Origin: Daphnia pulex
Lineage: Eukaryota > Arthropoda > Branchiopoda > Diplostraca > Daphniidae
Length of the DNA: 64,000 nt
Reading direction: 5' to 3'
Assembly: GCF_021134715.1 (NCBI RefSeq)
Contig: NC_060027.1
Coordinates: forward strand, 6,138,001 to 6,202,000
The notes under the pieces were generated by a model. The model was not told the origin of the DNA, did no database searches, and saw only the letters and a list, made by a program, of their open reading frames with translations. Position numbers and translations under genes: made by a program. Shown here piece by piece: positions 35,486-48,480 of the stretch (positions are counted from its first letter, which is position 1; each line of letters begins with the position of its first letter).

Positions 35486-36705
35486 ATATAAAGGTTTGAG
35501 AATTAATGCAGAAAAACCCTTTTTTACAATTAATACTTATCCCTGAGGTATATTTATTCCGTTGAATAATATTCAAAATCCCAAAGAACCTCTCTTTCCG
35601 CTTTCCGTGGCGATATGGTTCTGGTAAAAGGGGCGGAGCTACTCTTCTCTAGCCATGTAAAATTAAATTTCCGGAGCTCACAAACAAGACAGGTTGATGA
35701 TTGCTTGAATGAAGTACATATTAGTCGTGTTTGTTCCTTTGTTTGGGTAGTAAATACATTTGCTCTGATTGCTGTCTATATTTTTGAAAAAATGAATAGG
35801 GTTTTCACTTCTTTTCTTTTGCAATCAGTATGAAAAATTCCAGGTCGTGCTTTTCTTATTTGGAATTCGGGTTCGGATTGGAAAATTGTCGATGGACGAG
35901 AATATCACGTACTAGTCTCGCTAGAATTTTTAAATTATGAAGTTTGATTCCTTCAGTGTCTCCATAGTCCAATTGCTAGTTAGAACTCCACTACCTTTCT
36001 TTTAAATTTTCAACTCCGATACTGAGGTATACAAATAAGAGATAATATACAAGTTTCGACAAGTATAGACCGAATGAAATTAAGAGAAAAGTGAAAACGT
36101 TCACACGATGTTAGCTACTATGGTCTTAATACTAGTGCTATAAATTCTTTTTACTAGATGTTAATAAATAACAAAACATTATTTATAACAACTCTAGAGG
36201 AGATAGATGTCTACTCTTGCTAGCGTAACTTCTTCAGCTCATAGCAGTTTTGCTGCTCTGTTCTCCTGCAGCAGTCAGATGAACATACTCATGAGCTTTT
36301 TTGATCATTTTTGGACGGCTTAAAGGGTACAGATTGACAATGAAAAACAAACAAACAAAAACAGGAAATTAATACTTATAAAAGATAAAGCTCATTTGAT
36401 CAAGTGTTAAAATGTTTGTGGTTCTAAATAATCAGTGTTATGGACAGTTCTGTGCAATTTTCACAGTCAACAGGAATCCAATTTTTCCAACAACGAGATT
36501 GGAGCATAGCCCGATCTCGGTTGAAGTTTCTTTTATTGTATGGGGCTACAACCCAGGTAACCAAGATTTATCAATTTCAAGCATGTTTTTTATTTATTCG
36601 TATCGCCGAGTAAACGACTTTAAACGACTTTAAATTTTTGGTTTACCGAACTGCAAGACCAGTGTCATGTCTATAAGTCAAGGTCATTTGAAAGGGGGAA
36701 GTCAC
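35486..36705. other. Flanking DNA inside unit 1
   Basis: AT-rich DNA downstream of the LTR. Open frames at 35615-35833 and 36412-36633 have no recognisable motif. Ends with TTGAAAGGGGGAAGTCAC before the duplication junction (GGAGA at 36706-36710). Confidence 0.4.
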
Positions 36706-36710
36706 GGAGA

Positions 36711-38916
36711 TTGACGGAAGGTTGAACGGGCAGAACAAAGAGGACAGACACTAATTAGAAGAGAGACTGGAGGTCTCAAGCGGAAGATGAAAGGGGTAGA
36801 AGGAGGAACCATAAATACGCGAAACTCAAACGTGACGGTACCCATTGTGAAACAAAAAAAAACGGTGTGAATAGAAGGAGTAAAATACGGAATATGGATA
36901 TGGAAGAGGGAGAGGATAGGCCTACACGCCGGGACAAAGACCAACGGCGTGTATTGGCGTTACCATGGCTATTATTTATGTTAATGTGCATACCTTGTAT
37001 CATGGAAAAAACAATTCATCGAGTATCAAATGGAGCTTTTTTTCAAGCAGAGAGAGAAAAATCGTTTTCTGACTCGGAATGGGTGATTGTGACAAAAATT
37101 TCATTTAATCATTCTGTTGGAGTATTGAAAGAGTTAGACAATTTGCTAAATTGAAACCAAATCTTACCAAAAATAGGTTGGGATGGTGCATTCGAAAGAA
37201 CGATGAGAGCACAAAAAAGTTTGAAAGCAGTTGATGGGATATCCCATCATCGCGCTATAAAGTGCGACTGAAAATGAAAGTCAGAAACCATTAAGGACTA
37301 AGAAAAACTGTAGTATCAGTGGCGGGAAAAATTAGGCAACGGAGAGGAGTCATAAAAGGCGGGGGGAAAACTGCTGAGCTGGCTATTTGGGGTGGCTACA
37401 ATGGAGGAGGTTGAAAAAATTAATAAACATCTGGAGCGAGTATCAACGGAGACGACGGTGATAGTGATTGTGATAGTGAAGTAGTGGAAGTTCATAAGTC
37501 ACTAATAAACGAAACGATGGGCGGAGTGCAAGCAAACACGAAGGCGTTAGCTGACATGATAACCACATGTAATCCATTGGACAAGGAACTGAGAAAAGCG
37601 GAACAATAATTCGAAAAAGATTACAAGAGTGGCCGAGGAGATGTTGCAGACAGCCGGAAAAATACACAAAACATTCAGAGACGTTATATTGACCTTGGAA
37701 TAGCTCGCTAACTGGGTAGAAGGTCTGGGTGTCGGGGTATCTAGTATAGCAACAGGCATTTGCCGCCGTCGGTATTCACTCACGCTCCACTAAAGAAGGT
37801 ATTAAAAGAAGTAAAAAGTGCTCTACCATCCGGATTGTTCTTGACTACAGCCCTAAAAGAAGAAGACATGTGGGCAGCTCATCAGGAGGCTCGGGTGGTA
37901 GCAGCGGCAATCCCACAAAGCATAAGGCAATTATCCATTAACCCGTTAATGAGCTTCAACGTACGTTTTCATTGTTCCGGGTTGTTGACCTGGCTCAGGC
38001 TATTAAAAACGGTACTCTTACCTTATGGTTTACCACCTTACCAGACTTCCGAATGGACCATCAAACACTTGTAGAATTACCCCGAAAAGATGCGGAACTG
38101 TGCCTTCGATCAGATCGACCAGTCTGTCCTGTTCGCCACACGATCAAAAACAAAATAATGAGAGAGACGCCTGCGCGATAGCGCTATTTTTAAAGAAAGA
38201 AGAAACAATCACATCGGATTGTGGATTGTTAATTTTTCCCCGGCAAGATAAACAAGCAGTGTTTTTAGGGCACCGGCGGTGGGGCAATTTTACCAGAAGA
38301 CCAAAGAGCATGTAGTGTACTGCCCAAAAGATGGGGGAGGGACAAGAAATCAGACGAAGACACTGCCAGAGGTAAGAAAAATTGAAATACCTTTATCTTG
38401 TACGGCACTGCCCAGCAATTGGTTATTTTCAGCAAGTTCTTGGTAGGACAGGCAAAGCAGCTGGATGACTAACGATGGACCAACACCTTGACCGACGGAG
38501 CTGTCACTTTATGACAATGGGGCAGTGTAAAAAAACGAGACGGCGTGTCAGACGACAACGGAGGCAAGGAAGGAAGGGCTCTTCAACTGAAACACTGCCA
38601 GAAACAATTTCGAACATCTTGAACGGCAGATGAAAGTTCTGTTAGACGAAGAAAATTGTAGAATGACAGACGGGGATGAGGGCGGGTACCCATGGGAACT
38701 GGTAACACTCACGTTACTGTTGGCTGTGTGCATACCAGTTTTTGCTACTTAGGTGATAAAAATAGATTTTGAAGTATCTATTTTTTGAAGTATTATAAGT
38801 TTTGTAAAAAAACTAACCGAATTGGGGAATCGGTTGGTTGCCGGTTTATTTTGTTTTGTTAGGTTTTATGTATTCCTTAGAGGTTATCAATGACGATAAT
38901 TTTCCGGAAGGGGGGA
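36711..38916 (+). pseudogene. Broken envelope-like region, second copy
   Basis: Duplicate of 33020-35226. The one-base shorter A-run shifts the upstream part of the first frame, so the open frame here starts at 36867 instead of at the position matching 33096. The same frame breaks are present downstream. No gag-pol. Confidence 0.6.
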
Positions 38917-39175
38917 TGTCACGTATGTTCAAGTCATTGACCATATTCAGGCCGTCAACCCTAAGCTAGTATACCGTAGTTGTCAGTATCCTGTAGTCAT
39001 ATGAATCTCACTAGTAGCAGAGAGTATCCTTTTATGCATTTTTTCCTGTCTGAATATCCATCCTTTGGGATATTTAAAGAGGCGCGAGTGTCTTCTCACT
39101 CTCTCAGTTTGTAAATTGTTGTCTACCTAGTGTCAGTCCAATACACCTATCTAAATAGATCTGAGCTACGTTAAA
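38917..39175 (+). mobile_element. 3' LTR (second copy)
   Basis: Same as 35227-35485 by eye, offset 3,690 bp; carried by the segmental duplication. Confidence 0.6.
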
Positions 39176-40541
39176 ATATAAAGGTTTGAGAATTAATGCA
39201 GAAAAACCCTTTTTTACAATTAATACTTATCCCTGAGGTATATTTATTCCGTTGAATAATATTCAAAATCCCAAAGAACCTCTCTTTCCGCTTTCCGTGG
39301 CGATATGGTTCTGGTAAAAGGGGCGGAGCTACTCTTCTCTAGCCATGTAAAATTAAATTTCCGGAGCTCACAAACAAGACAGGTTGATGATTGCTTGAAT
39401 GAAGTACATATTAGTCGTGTTTGTTCCTTTGTTTGGGTAGTAAATACATTTGCTCTGATTGCTGTCTATATTTTTGAAAAAATGAATAGGGTTTTCACTT
39501 CTTTTCTTTTGCAATCAGTATGAAAAATTCCAGGTCGTGCTTTTCTTATTTGGAATTCGGGTTCGGATTGGAAAATTGTCGATGGACGAGAATATCACGT
39601 ACTAGTCTCGCTAGAATTTTTAAATTATGAAGTTTGATTCCTTCAGTGTCTCCATAGTCCAATTGCTAGTTAGAACTCCACTACCTTTCTTTTAAATTTT
39701 CAACTCCGATACTGAGGTATACAAATAAGAGATAATATACAAGTTTCGACAAGTATAGACCGAATGAAATTAAGAGAAAAGTGAAAACGTTCACACGATG
39801 TTAGCTACTATGGTCTTAATACTAGTGCTATAAATTCTTTTTACTAGATGTTAATAAATAACAAAACATTATTTATAACAACTCTAGAGGAGATAGATGT
39901 CTACTCTTGCTAGCGTAACTTCTTCAGCTCATAGCAGTTTTGCTGCTCTGTTCTCCTGCAGCAGTCAGATGAACATACTCATGAGCTTTTTTGATCATTT
40001 TTGGACGGCTTAAAGGGTACAGATTGACAATGAAAAACAAACAAACAAAAACAGGAAATTAATACTTATAAAAGATAAAGCTCATTTGATCAAGTGTTAA
40101 AATGTTTGTGGTTCTAAATAATCAGTGTTATGGACAGTTCTGTGCAATTTTCACAGTCAACAGGAATCCAATTTTTCCAACAACGAGATTGGAGCATAGC
40201 CCGATCTCGGTTGAAGTTTCTTTTATTGTATGGGGCTACAACCCAGGTAACCAAGATTTATCAATTTCAAGCATGTTTTTTATTTATTCGTGGCCTGCAA
40301 GTGCCATTCATTAAAGTAATTTCTAGCAACGAGAGTCTTTCTCAAGTTTCAATGGATTGCTCTAATGTGCATTTGGAAGTTTTGGCCCTATTACAAAACC
40401 TAAATTAAACGTATTACTTAATGACATTCAAACGAGAATAGCCGAGTAAACGACTTTAAACGACTTTAAATTTTTGGTTTACCGAACTGCAAGACCAGTG
40501 TCATGTCTATAAGTCAAGGTCATTTGAAAGGGGGAAGTCAC

Positions 40542-40923
40542 TCCATATGTCTCTCAGGTTTTTTCATATTTTTTAAATCAGCTGAAAGCCCAATTTTTAA
40601 TAACCAGGGGGAAAGGGAATAATGGCCGACTCGATGAATGCCGTGCGACTAGACAAAACCATTTTTGTTTATCATGATTACAGGTCTAGTCTGATACCAT
40701 ATAAAATACGACCCATTTTCTAAAATCTTGGCCGATACTTTAGCTGGAATTTATAGAAAAAAGGCACTATAAAATCATCTGAATTTCCACCAGAATGCTA
40801 GCTATTAGAATTATTATAGGGGTTATTATGAACTGCAAAATAAATAAACTTGTTGAAAACAATATATTTTGCTATTACTATTTTTTCTATATACCTTTAA
40901 AGCTATGCTGTCAAAGAAAACAG
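40542..40923. other. Unique DNA after the duplication
   Basis: Nothing recognised. Confidence 0.3.
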
Positions 40924-41048
40924 ATGGAAACTGAGGAATATGTGTTTGGTAGCAATGATTTGAAAAGATGCAGAGTTGATCCTACTACGTCAGTTGCATT
41001 GCTTCATGGAGCATGCACCACAGTTGGTGAAAGGTTTCTCCAAATTAG
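40924..41048 (+). CDS. Putative exon of an unrecognised gene
   Basis: ATG at 40924 follows CAG, which could be a splice acceptor. The frame reads METEEYVFGSNDLKRCRVDP and then a Leu/Ala/Gly-rich stretch to LQIR, followed by a GTATTT donor at 41049. Codon composition differs from the AT-rich surroundings. No downstream exon was found. It could be a gene fragment or part of a mobile element. Confidence 0.3.
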
Positions 41049-41859
41049 GTATTTTTTCTCTGTTATAATTTCCAACTGTCATAAAAAAATATTTTTATTT
41101 TTGAATAATTTGTACTTCTAACTATTTAAAACAAGAATTAACAAAAAAAAAACAATTATAGTCCCATAGACTTATTGAGATGGTCATATGTGGACGTTTT
41201 CGTTTTGAGTGATAAAGACAGACAGTCTTGATTGTCGCTATCCAGGTTTCTGAACAAGTCCAAACTTCTTGTTTTAAAAAAATTATATATTTTTCTTACT
41301 TTAATATTGCTTTGAGAATCATAGATTTTCATAATCGAGAATGTCATTTTCATGGTAGTTTCGGCCAACAGATTCTTCAGGCGCTGTTTGGCAAATCTTG
41401 AATCCGTACCATCAACATTTATAACCTTATCGAAATAATATTCTGAATTCTTACTTCTTGATCGTTTATTTCAAGTCACTTCAGCGAACACAATAGTTTG
41501 GAAACAGTTTGGAATTATATTGATGTGCTAAAATTCAAGCTTGTATAAAAATTAATTTTTTCAATCCAGTGAAAAGAACTACGTAGATTAGAAATACAAT
41601 CTTAAATCTAACTAAAACAAGTTTTATTATTTTATAAAGAAAGGATTCGGAGCTATTTTAGGATGAAAATATGTTCGTTTATCAGGCTGTCGTCGTACGA
41701 GCTATTATTAGCAATCAGCAAAACATTCAAGCCAAAAATTTCGTACGGGGTCACAAAAATACATTAATGAGATAAAAAATGTGGAAAGAAACCTGTTACG
41801 CATGAAAGATTTTTCCTATCTTTATTTATTCATGACGTTTAAAATCTTCTTTTCAGATG
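41049..41859. other. Gene-free AT-rich stretch
   Basis: No supported features. Confidence 0.3.
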
Positions 41860-42500
41860 ATGATCAGACAAGCATACCTAACAGAATTCTAAAGATCAGG
41901 CTCATTTTAGCAGTTGAGTTGATGGCCTCCGCAATAGGCACCAGCCGAACCCCCATACAAGCTAATCAACCCCAAAGACCTAGACGACGTCCGTATCCAG
42001 GCCCTTGGTTCCATTGATGCTGTCATGAACAACTTAAAATAGTCTATCCCCATCTATTTTAGCAAATTGAGGGACGTGCGGCCCACAATCACCCTACAAG
42101 GACAGCCAGTACTGACCCAAAGAGAAAACCTCGTCCTCACGAGCGACCTAGTCGCTGAAGTGAACCAGATAGCCCTGGTAACTGTGGCCAGGTTAACGTT
42201 ATCCTTCTAAAAAACTATGCTACCGGTTGTCCAGAACAAGGACCCAAAGGGGGAAGGTGACGAAGAAAGTTTATTCCATCAAACTACCTCAGGACTCCAT
42301 AAAAACGTTATATTTAACCACGCTAACATCCCTCTGAACGAACATCACTAAGAAGGACTCTTAAACGGATTGAGCTTCATCCAAAAACGTAAACAAGAGC
42401 CCAGCAACCACTACCTATTAGGAATGAATTGTCTATGTCACTCCCAGTCATGTTTCTACGGTGACTCCAACCCTTCGGTGGGATAGTATGCCAGTTTCCA
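41860..42500 (+). pseudogene. Decayed open reading region, unrecognised
   Basis: GC-richer than its flanks. One + frame reads through with only a few stops, giving peptide-like sequence such as DPKDLDDVRIQALGSIDAVM, LQGQPVLTQRENLVLTSDLV and NHYLLGMNCLCHSQSC. It looks like an eroded transposon or host gene. No motif allows a family call. Confidence 0.35.
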
Positions 42501-42569
42501 GCATTATGATTGGCTCTCCTATCATACAGAATTGCCAAAACATATAAATAAACGAGGAAAAATATATAT

Positions 42570-42800
42570 TTTTACTTGGCAATGTTGCCTATGCAGTGCG
42601 GGTTCCGCTCTTTAGCCGCGAGGATCTCCACGCACTACTCTCACGGACACGGGACTGCCCCTCAAGGCCCTCCCTCCACTCCCGTGGGCTAGAGTCACGC
42701 AGAAGGTATCCTCGCTCATAGACTACGCGATGCACTAGTCCAAGCCTGGAGCTTTGCTATACCGTCAGTGCTTTCGTTTTGACACAGTCTATACCTCTCT
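42570..42800. other. GC-rich islet without recognised function
   Basis: About 200 bases far richer in C and G than the surroundings (for example ACGGACACGGGACTGCCCCT). It does not fold by eye into a tRNA or snRNA and has no long frame. It may be part of the eroded element before it. Confidence 0.25.
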
Positions 42801-44549
42801 TTTTTCAAGGTTGGATGGACCCCAGCGCATTCTAGTAATGGCGAATAATATTTTCGCCACTTTTCGCTTTTTTTGAATAACTATTTAAAAAATATAAACA
42901 TGTGGTTGCTTTCAAGTATTGCGTTGAGTAAAAATTGCGTCTATAATTGTGGTTTATGAATTAATACATATTCAATTGAATTGTATTCTGATATTTCCAT
43001 TTGCTGTTAATATTAATATTGCGGATACGAGAGATGGGTGAAACATTCTCACACACTCTCTGTTTGGTTATTTTTTTTAACTGAGGGTTTCATGATACGT
43101 CAACGCCCTTTTTTCACGGACAATCGATTAAAATGATGAACTACAAATATCATTCTGTGATTGTACGAAAGTCAACGTGTCGAGAGAATGGTGGTAAAGT
43201 GCACCGTACGGACTTGGGAATACTAGAGTTAAGGACGCAAATGATATGAATATAATTTTTCACGAGTTACCCTCTTTTCTTACGCGAAATTTGTTGGTAA
43301 AAGCCATTTGCTTAACTGAGCTTGAGTTTCGTAAGGGAATAAGAAGTATTGGCGTTTTATCTTCCATTTGCAGTGACCATATTTTCGAGATTGTTACTCC
43401 TCAATAAACGGGAGGAGGAGTTTGAATCCAAGCAAAATTTCTATTGAATTTCAATGAAAAGAGGTTTGACTTTACAAATTCATTTATTGATATTCACCTT
43501 TATGTTACAAGTTGCACCTTTATATTATAAGTTGTGGTCGGCAATAAAGTTATTGAAAAGAAATGGAATGTTAAGTTAATTGAAATGTGAATATTAAATA
43601 AACCGCATATTTCCACGTTCCGAAAAAAGGAGTTTTCTACGACTTTGCAGTTGAATCCAGCGAAAACTTCAAATAAATACTCGGGCCCTCGGCTAATTCA
43701 AATAAGGAATTTTAAATACCACCAAATCCACTCCTGCAACTAACTGTGGTACGGTATAGTTGTGAAACATTGATAAGCGCAATACGTGTACTTACTTTCA
43801 TACAGTCTGTTGAAAATGTTACGTCCACAACTTTTGCTGGAATTCTGGATAACAATTTGACCTTCCAAGCTGGTTACTGTTTACTTACAATTAGAAGCCC
43901 TAATTCACCAGAGTTGGTAGAAGAATGGTGCTCTTTAAAGTACTAACAAAACAATAAATCTAGCCAAGATGGAATTTTCTTAAAAAACGGTAATTCAAAA
44001 TCAAGAGGAATAGATACCCTCATTGGCGAATCCTGGCTAGACGACCTGGTTAAACAAAAGGAAAGTTCTATTAGAAAACTGACGAATTTTTAATAGAACT
44101 ACTTCTTTTGAATCAGGTCATCGATGACTGACTTAGTCTCATAAAAGAAAGAACCTTTCAAACCTGACGTATCCTCGAAATGATTCATTCCCTTGGCGGC
44201 TCCTTCATTCCGGCTATAAAAGCGGCGCAATCCAATAACACAATGTGGTCCGAAATCGTCAGGGAGAAATTTTTCGCTGGATTTTTCAAAGCTGGATTAC
44301 ATATTCATCCTGATTAACCGCAACAACGCACACTGGGCTCTGGTTTTGGTATCCTGCAAATACAAAACAATTAATTACTACGGCAGTTTGAAAAAGGATG
44401 ATGGGGGTATTTTTAAGGCATTTAAGGATCTCTTTTTTCTCTGTCCCTTTGCCCAAAGAAGATTATTTTAGAATATAATGTTGTTTTAATTTACCCAATC
44501 AAAGATATTCCTTCGACTGTAACGTATTCCTTTGCCAATATGCCTATTG
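42801..44549. other. Gene-free stretch
   Basis: A 66-codon frame at 43746-43946 (+) has no motif. Nothing else is supported. Confidence 0.3.
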
Positions 44550-45860
44550 CATTGCCAGCAACCATCCGTTTGATGTTATGACGGGAATTATCGACAGATG
44601 CAGACAAACAATGCGAAAAGAACTATTGGAAGGGAAATTAAGAGATGGAATCGAGCCAGATGATCAGCTGAAAAGAAGAAACTTTATGGTATAAATGATC
44701 CACGACAACTGTCTTAGAAAAAGAAGTTACATTAAAATCTGTGTTTCAGTTAGATCACAAATGATCATTCTTTTAAGAAGAAAAAGACAAGATCATCCGA
44801 CAATGCTATGACCCCCAAAGAAACCAAAGAAAAAAGTCGCTTATAAAAATACTAGCGGGTTACTCTCTATTAATGGCTAGAGGTGCTGGAGAAGAAGAAA
44901 CCGTCCGACGGAAAAAAGCGATTAAAATGAGGGTTCTAAAAGGAAATTGTCAAGAAATGCACGAACAATAAAAGAAAATTAAAGAAGAACTCAGGCTATC
45001 TAGGGAAAGAGAAAATAACCTTAAACAGAAATTGATGAATTACACAAAACTGGAAGATCGAATGACTGATGGAGATATTTTTGCTGCTTTCCTAATAAAT
45101 CAAGTAAAGTAAAGAGATTAATAACCAATATACTTGATAATAAAGTGACCATCTTTTTTACAGTTTGAAAATATAAACAAAACGAGATATATCTGGAATA
45201 CTTAAGTTATTAAACAGTGCATTGTGATTCAAGGAAGAGCCCCGGGAACTTATGAATATCTTCGACAAAATAGAATCATGCTGCTTCCTTTCGGGTACAC
45301 TTTACATGCTTATATTGGTAGATCAACTGACGAAGTTGGAGTAACTGAGCCTTTTTGTCAAAGGCTAAAACCAGAAAGAGAACGCCGTGTATCACTAGAA
45401 ATAGACGAAATGGCATCATTCCCGAAAAAGCACGTTTATAAAACAATTTGGAAGAATAATTGGCGAAGAGAACACTGGTATATTTAAAAAAAGAAAAGTA
45501 AGGCCGTTTTGGCAAACCGCTTTTTGGCATTCGTAGTAACTGGACTGTCAACAAGGTTCAAAATACCCGTGGCGTATTTTTTTGTTCGGAGACTTACGGG
45601 AACAAAACTTTATAAACTGACTTGCCATGTAATCAAAAAGATTGATTTAGAGGGATTTTCTGTTTAACCCATCGTTACTGACAATGCGTCAACGAATATA
45701 AAAATGTTTAAATTTTATGGAAACGGAAAAAGTCCTTCCGTTTCTTCCTCACCCGATGGATTCAACCTGAAAATTATTTCTAAGCTATGACTTTACCCAT
45801 CTGATTAAAAATTTGCGTAATCTGTTCATTGACCGCACCTTTATGTGATGGAAATGGTAT
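44550..45860 (+). pseudogene. P-element/THAP9-like transposase pseudogene
   Basis: Fragments in order on the + strand: a Lys/Arg-rich region and a coiled-coil-like stretch (KKIKEELRLSRERENNLKQK, 44970-45035), DGDIFAAFLINQVK, then IQGRAPGTYEYLRQNRIMLL with SLEIDEMA (45224-45420). After a break comes LAFVVTGLSTRFKIPVAYFF and, after a TAA, PIVTDNASTN, then FTHLIKNLRNLFID (to about 45840). The tract P-x-x-Y-x-x-L-R-x-N-x-I-x-x-L-P, the IDEM motif (first catalytic Asp) and the V-T-D-N motif (second Asp) are hallmarks of P-element-superfamily transposases, including vertebrate THAP9. Stops and frame changes show it is dead. Termini and the THAP domain were not found. Confidence 0.7.
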
Positions 45861-47589
45861 AGCAATATAAGTTGAAATGTAAAACCTTGATGTGGTGAAA
45901 CGGTAACATGTTCGTATGTCAAAACATAAGAAACTCGCCTTTACTTATTTGGCTGCTGTACACAATTATGTGCTCCACCTGTATGAATTTTAATTTCTGT
46001 ACGCAGGTGAACAGAACCCAAAAAATTGAATGAACCGAATTAGGAAGCAATTTATTTCCCTCGGAGAGCAACCCACTTTGAAGCTGTCGCCACTAAAATG
46101 TTTACAACACAGTACCGTTTTTTAAAACAAGTCTCTTCTTTGAGGTCTCAAGCCATTCCAGTCCTGTATAGCAGTTACCCACAGTTTTCTTTCAACGTTA
46201 TCAAAAGGCAATTGGTAGAAAGTAGTTTTAGTATTCCTTTTTCCGTACATAGAGTCACATGCATGGTTGCAACTGAGAACTTATCCGAATGACTGAATTT
46301 CAATAACTTGCGCATTACATGAAATATAATGTCATTCGTTGTCTTTGTGACGGTGTAGGGGGTTGTCTTACAAACGGAAAGAAACGCGAAAAAAACATAC
46401 AAAATATATTGACTTTTGAATGCGTTTGAATTAGAACCATCGAAAATTATGAGCAGTAAAGAAAGGCGACAAAAGTGTTTTTTTTTTAATCTTACCGCTT
46501 GCAGAAAAAAAAACCCAGAGAGCTTTGGAATTTGGATATCTGGTTCTTAGATGGCACCGGTCATTTTCAAATTTTTCGTAAAGCAAATTGAAATATCTCA
46601 AATATGAAAATAAATTTTAGGTATGACAATAAGGTAATTCAATACTTATTTTTCAATTCTGATTCTGATTCTCCTGGAAAAATTTTATGTGTCCGAAATA
46701 GTAAATGCCGTTGTGTCCGGTCCTTTATTAGATGAGACCATGTTTCTAAGGAGGAATCACACGAAAAATTAATATTTAATTTGAAAACACGAAGTGTAAA
46801 TTACTCAGTTGGTTCTTGACGTCCCTTGGAAATCCATTATTTGATACGCTTTCGTCTGGACATCCATAGTATATCCTATTTTGATCCCTCCTTAAAAAGA
46901 CAACTCGTGTCCTTGCCAGAAATTTCAAATACATTCGCCTTAGGGTTTCCAAACGACGTACTGTTAATTATGTTACTATGACGTCTAAATGAAGTAAAAA
47001 AATGACGAACGTATATCGAATAGACCGACGTCTCTATGATATCACTAAGATAAAGTGTGATAGTAGAGCCGTTCATGGCTAACTGCGGTCTTGTATTGGG
47101 TTGTATTTGATTTGGTGTTGCCTGAGATTCCGGAATTCAAATCAGACGACGAATACGTTTTTAAAAATTCTTATACTGTATGTTTAAAAAATGGATGTAT
47201 TGACTAAAATTGCGATTTTCTGCAACATAATCTTATATCCGTGTTTCAAGGTACGTTGAAGCGAATGGAGAATATGAAATATTAATAAAATTCTTTTCTT
47301 TCCCGTCATTTTTTTGCGCACTGTGATACCATAGTTTACGAAAGCCGACTTTCAAAGCCACTTTCGTATGTCGCGCTTTTGAAACGTTGGTTACCAACCA
47401 CAAGTTCCCGGATTCGAGAAAAATCCCATTCCGTTGTTTAGAACCAGTGACCACGGACGAAATTTTATAGATTACGTTGTGGTGTTTGGCAAATCAATGT
47501 ACTCATCGCGAAATATCGGTGCTATTTCATCGATCTATATTAACTATTAGGTGATCCGTCAACAAAATCACCAAGATTATTGAACAACA
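45861..47589. other. Gene-free stretch
   Basis: Open frames at 46098-46292 (+) and 47233-47454 (-) carry no recognised motif. They could be eroded parts of the flanking transposons. Confidence 0.3.
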
Positions 47590-48135
47590 ATACCTTTGAT
47601 TTCATAGAATGGCAAACAGCAGAAGAAGTTTAATTAATTATAGATAATTTTCAACATATCACTGGATTTCCTGGTGCAATTGGTTCTCTAAATGGTACGC
47701 ATATAGAAAAGCGTAACATCATTTAAAACTCAACAAGATTTTAACAACCAATCTTATTAGCTTTTTTCTCCCAAATGGTGCCTTTTCATAAACTTATGCT
47801 GGATTCCCTGGTAGTACTAACAATTCTAAAGTTCCGCTCCTTTGATTTATATTTCCTTAATGATGAAGATCCGTCTTTCCTTTTTCCAGGTGACCAATAT
47901 TATGTAATGTCAGATTGCATGCATGTCATGTAATGTCTGCATGCATGGCATTCTGCCACGTAAAGAAAGTTGTCAGGATTATCTCCTGTTTCTATGCTTT
48001 GCTCAACTTTCTAAGAAATAAGAAAAGGGGTGAAAGAAAGTTTTTTTCATCGGATACAACAAGGTGTAGATCAAACAAAGATCTAGAAGATCAAGAAGAT
48101 CAAGAAGATCTAAACGGCATTGCTAATGATTGATT
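47590..48135 (+). pseudogene. PIF/Harbinger transposase remnant
   Basis: Reads FQHISGFPGAIGSLNGTHIE, then an eroded central part with YAGFPGSTNNSKVP, then KKVVRIISCFYALLNFLRNK and an acidic tail (DLEDQEDQEDLNG). The G-F-P-G-x-I-G-x-x-D-G-T-H-I motif is diagnostic of Harbinger DDE transposases; here the catalytic Asp is Asn (LNGTH). At least two stops break the frame. Inactive. Confidence 0.7.
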
Positions 48136-48480
48136 CAGCCTTCAGTCTGGACTACCTGAAGACCATAATAACATGGCAGACGAAGAACTGATTTTGAAAG
48201 TCGAAACGAGATATAATAGGAAAGCTACACTCTCGCGCTATCCCAGTCTCTTTGAAGAAACGGTGGGTATTCAGTAAAGGGTCCCAAGATTCCCCGCCAG
48301 GTTCGCTAGTGTTTCAGGCTTATCGCCTTTCGGGGGTATAGTAAAAATAGGGGTTTTTCGTTCGTTATCTGTAAAATTACCAATCAATGTGTCCAGAAAT
48401 TGATTTAGTTTAAGCTTTAGGTGATTCTCTATCTCTAAATACCTAATTCATCTAGGTAAGACAATTTTTTATATGTTTAT
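48136..48480. other. Downstream flank of the Harbinger remnant
   Basis: Includes GGGTCCCAAGATTCCCCGCC and related GC-rich bits near 48278-48350 that might belong to an element terminus. Nothing is proved. Confidence 0.3.

Larger units (their letters stand above)
33020..36705 (+). repeat. Tandem segmental duplication, unit 1
   Basis: This 3,686-bp unit recurs immediately downstream as unit 2 (36711-40541). The unit contains most of the retroelement interior, its 3' LTR and about 1.2 kb of flanking DNA (35486-36705), so it is a genomic duplication rather than two insertions. Compared with unit 2 I see one extra A in an A-run (about 33162-33171), one base change shortly after (33191), and the replacement of 150 bases by TATC at 36601-36604. 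Otherwise the units look identical. Confidence 0.92.
36711..40541 (+). repeat. Tandem segmental duplication, unit 2
   Basis: Second copy, 3,831 bp. It starts at TTGACGGAAGG like unit 1 and ends with the same GGGGGAAGTCAC, here followed by unique DNA (TCCATATG). It contains 150 bases (40291-40440) absent from unit 1. That extra segment carries an open frame continuing 40130-40408. Confidence 0.92.
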
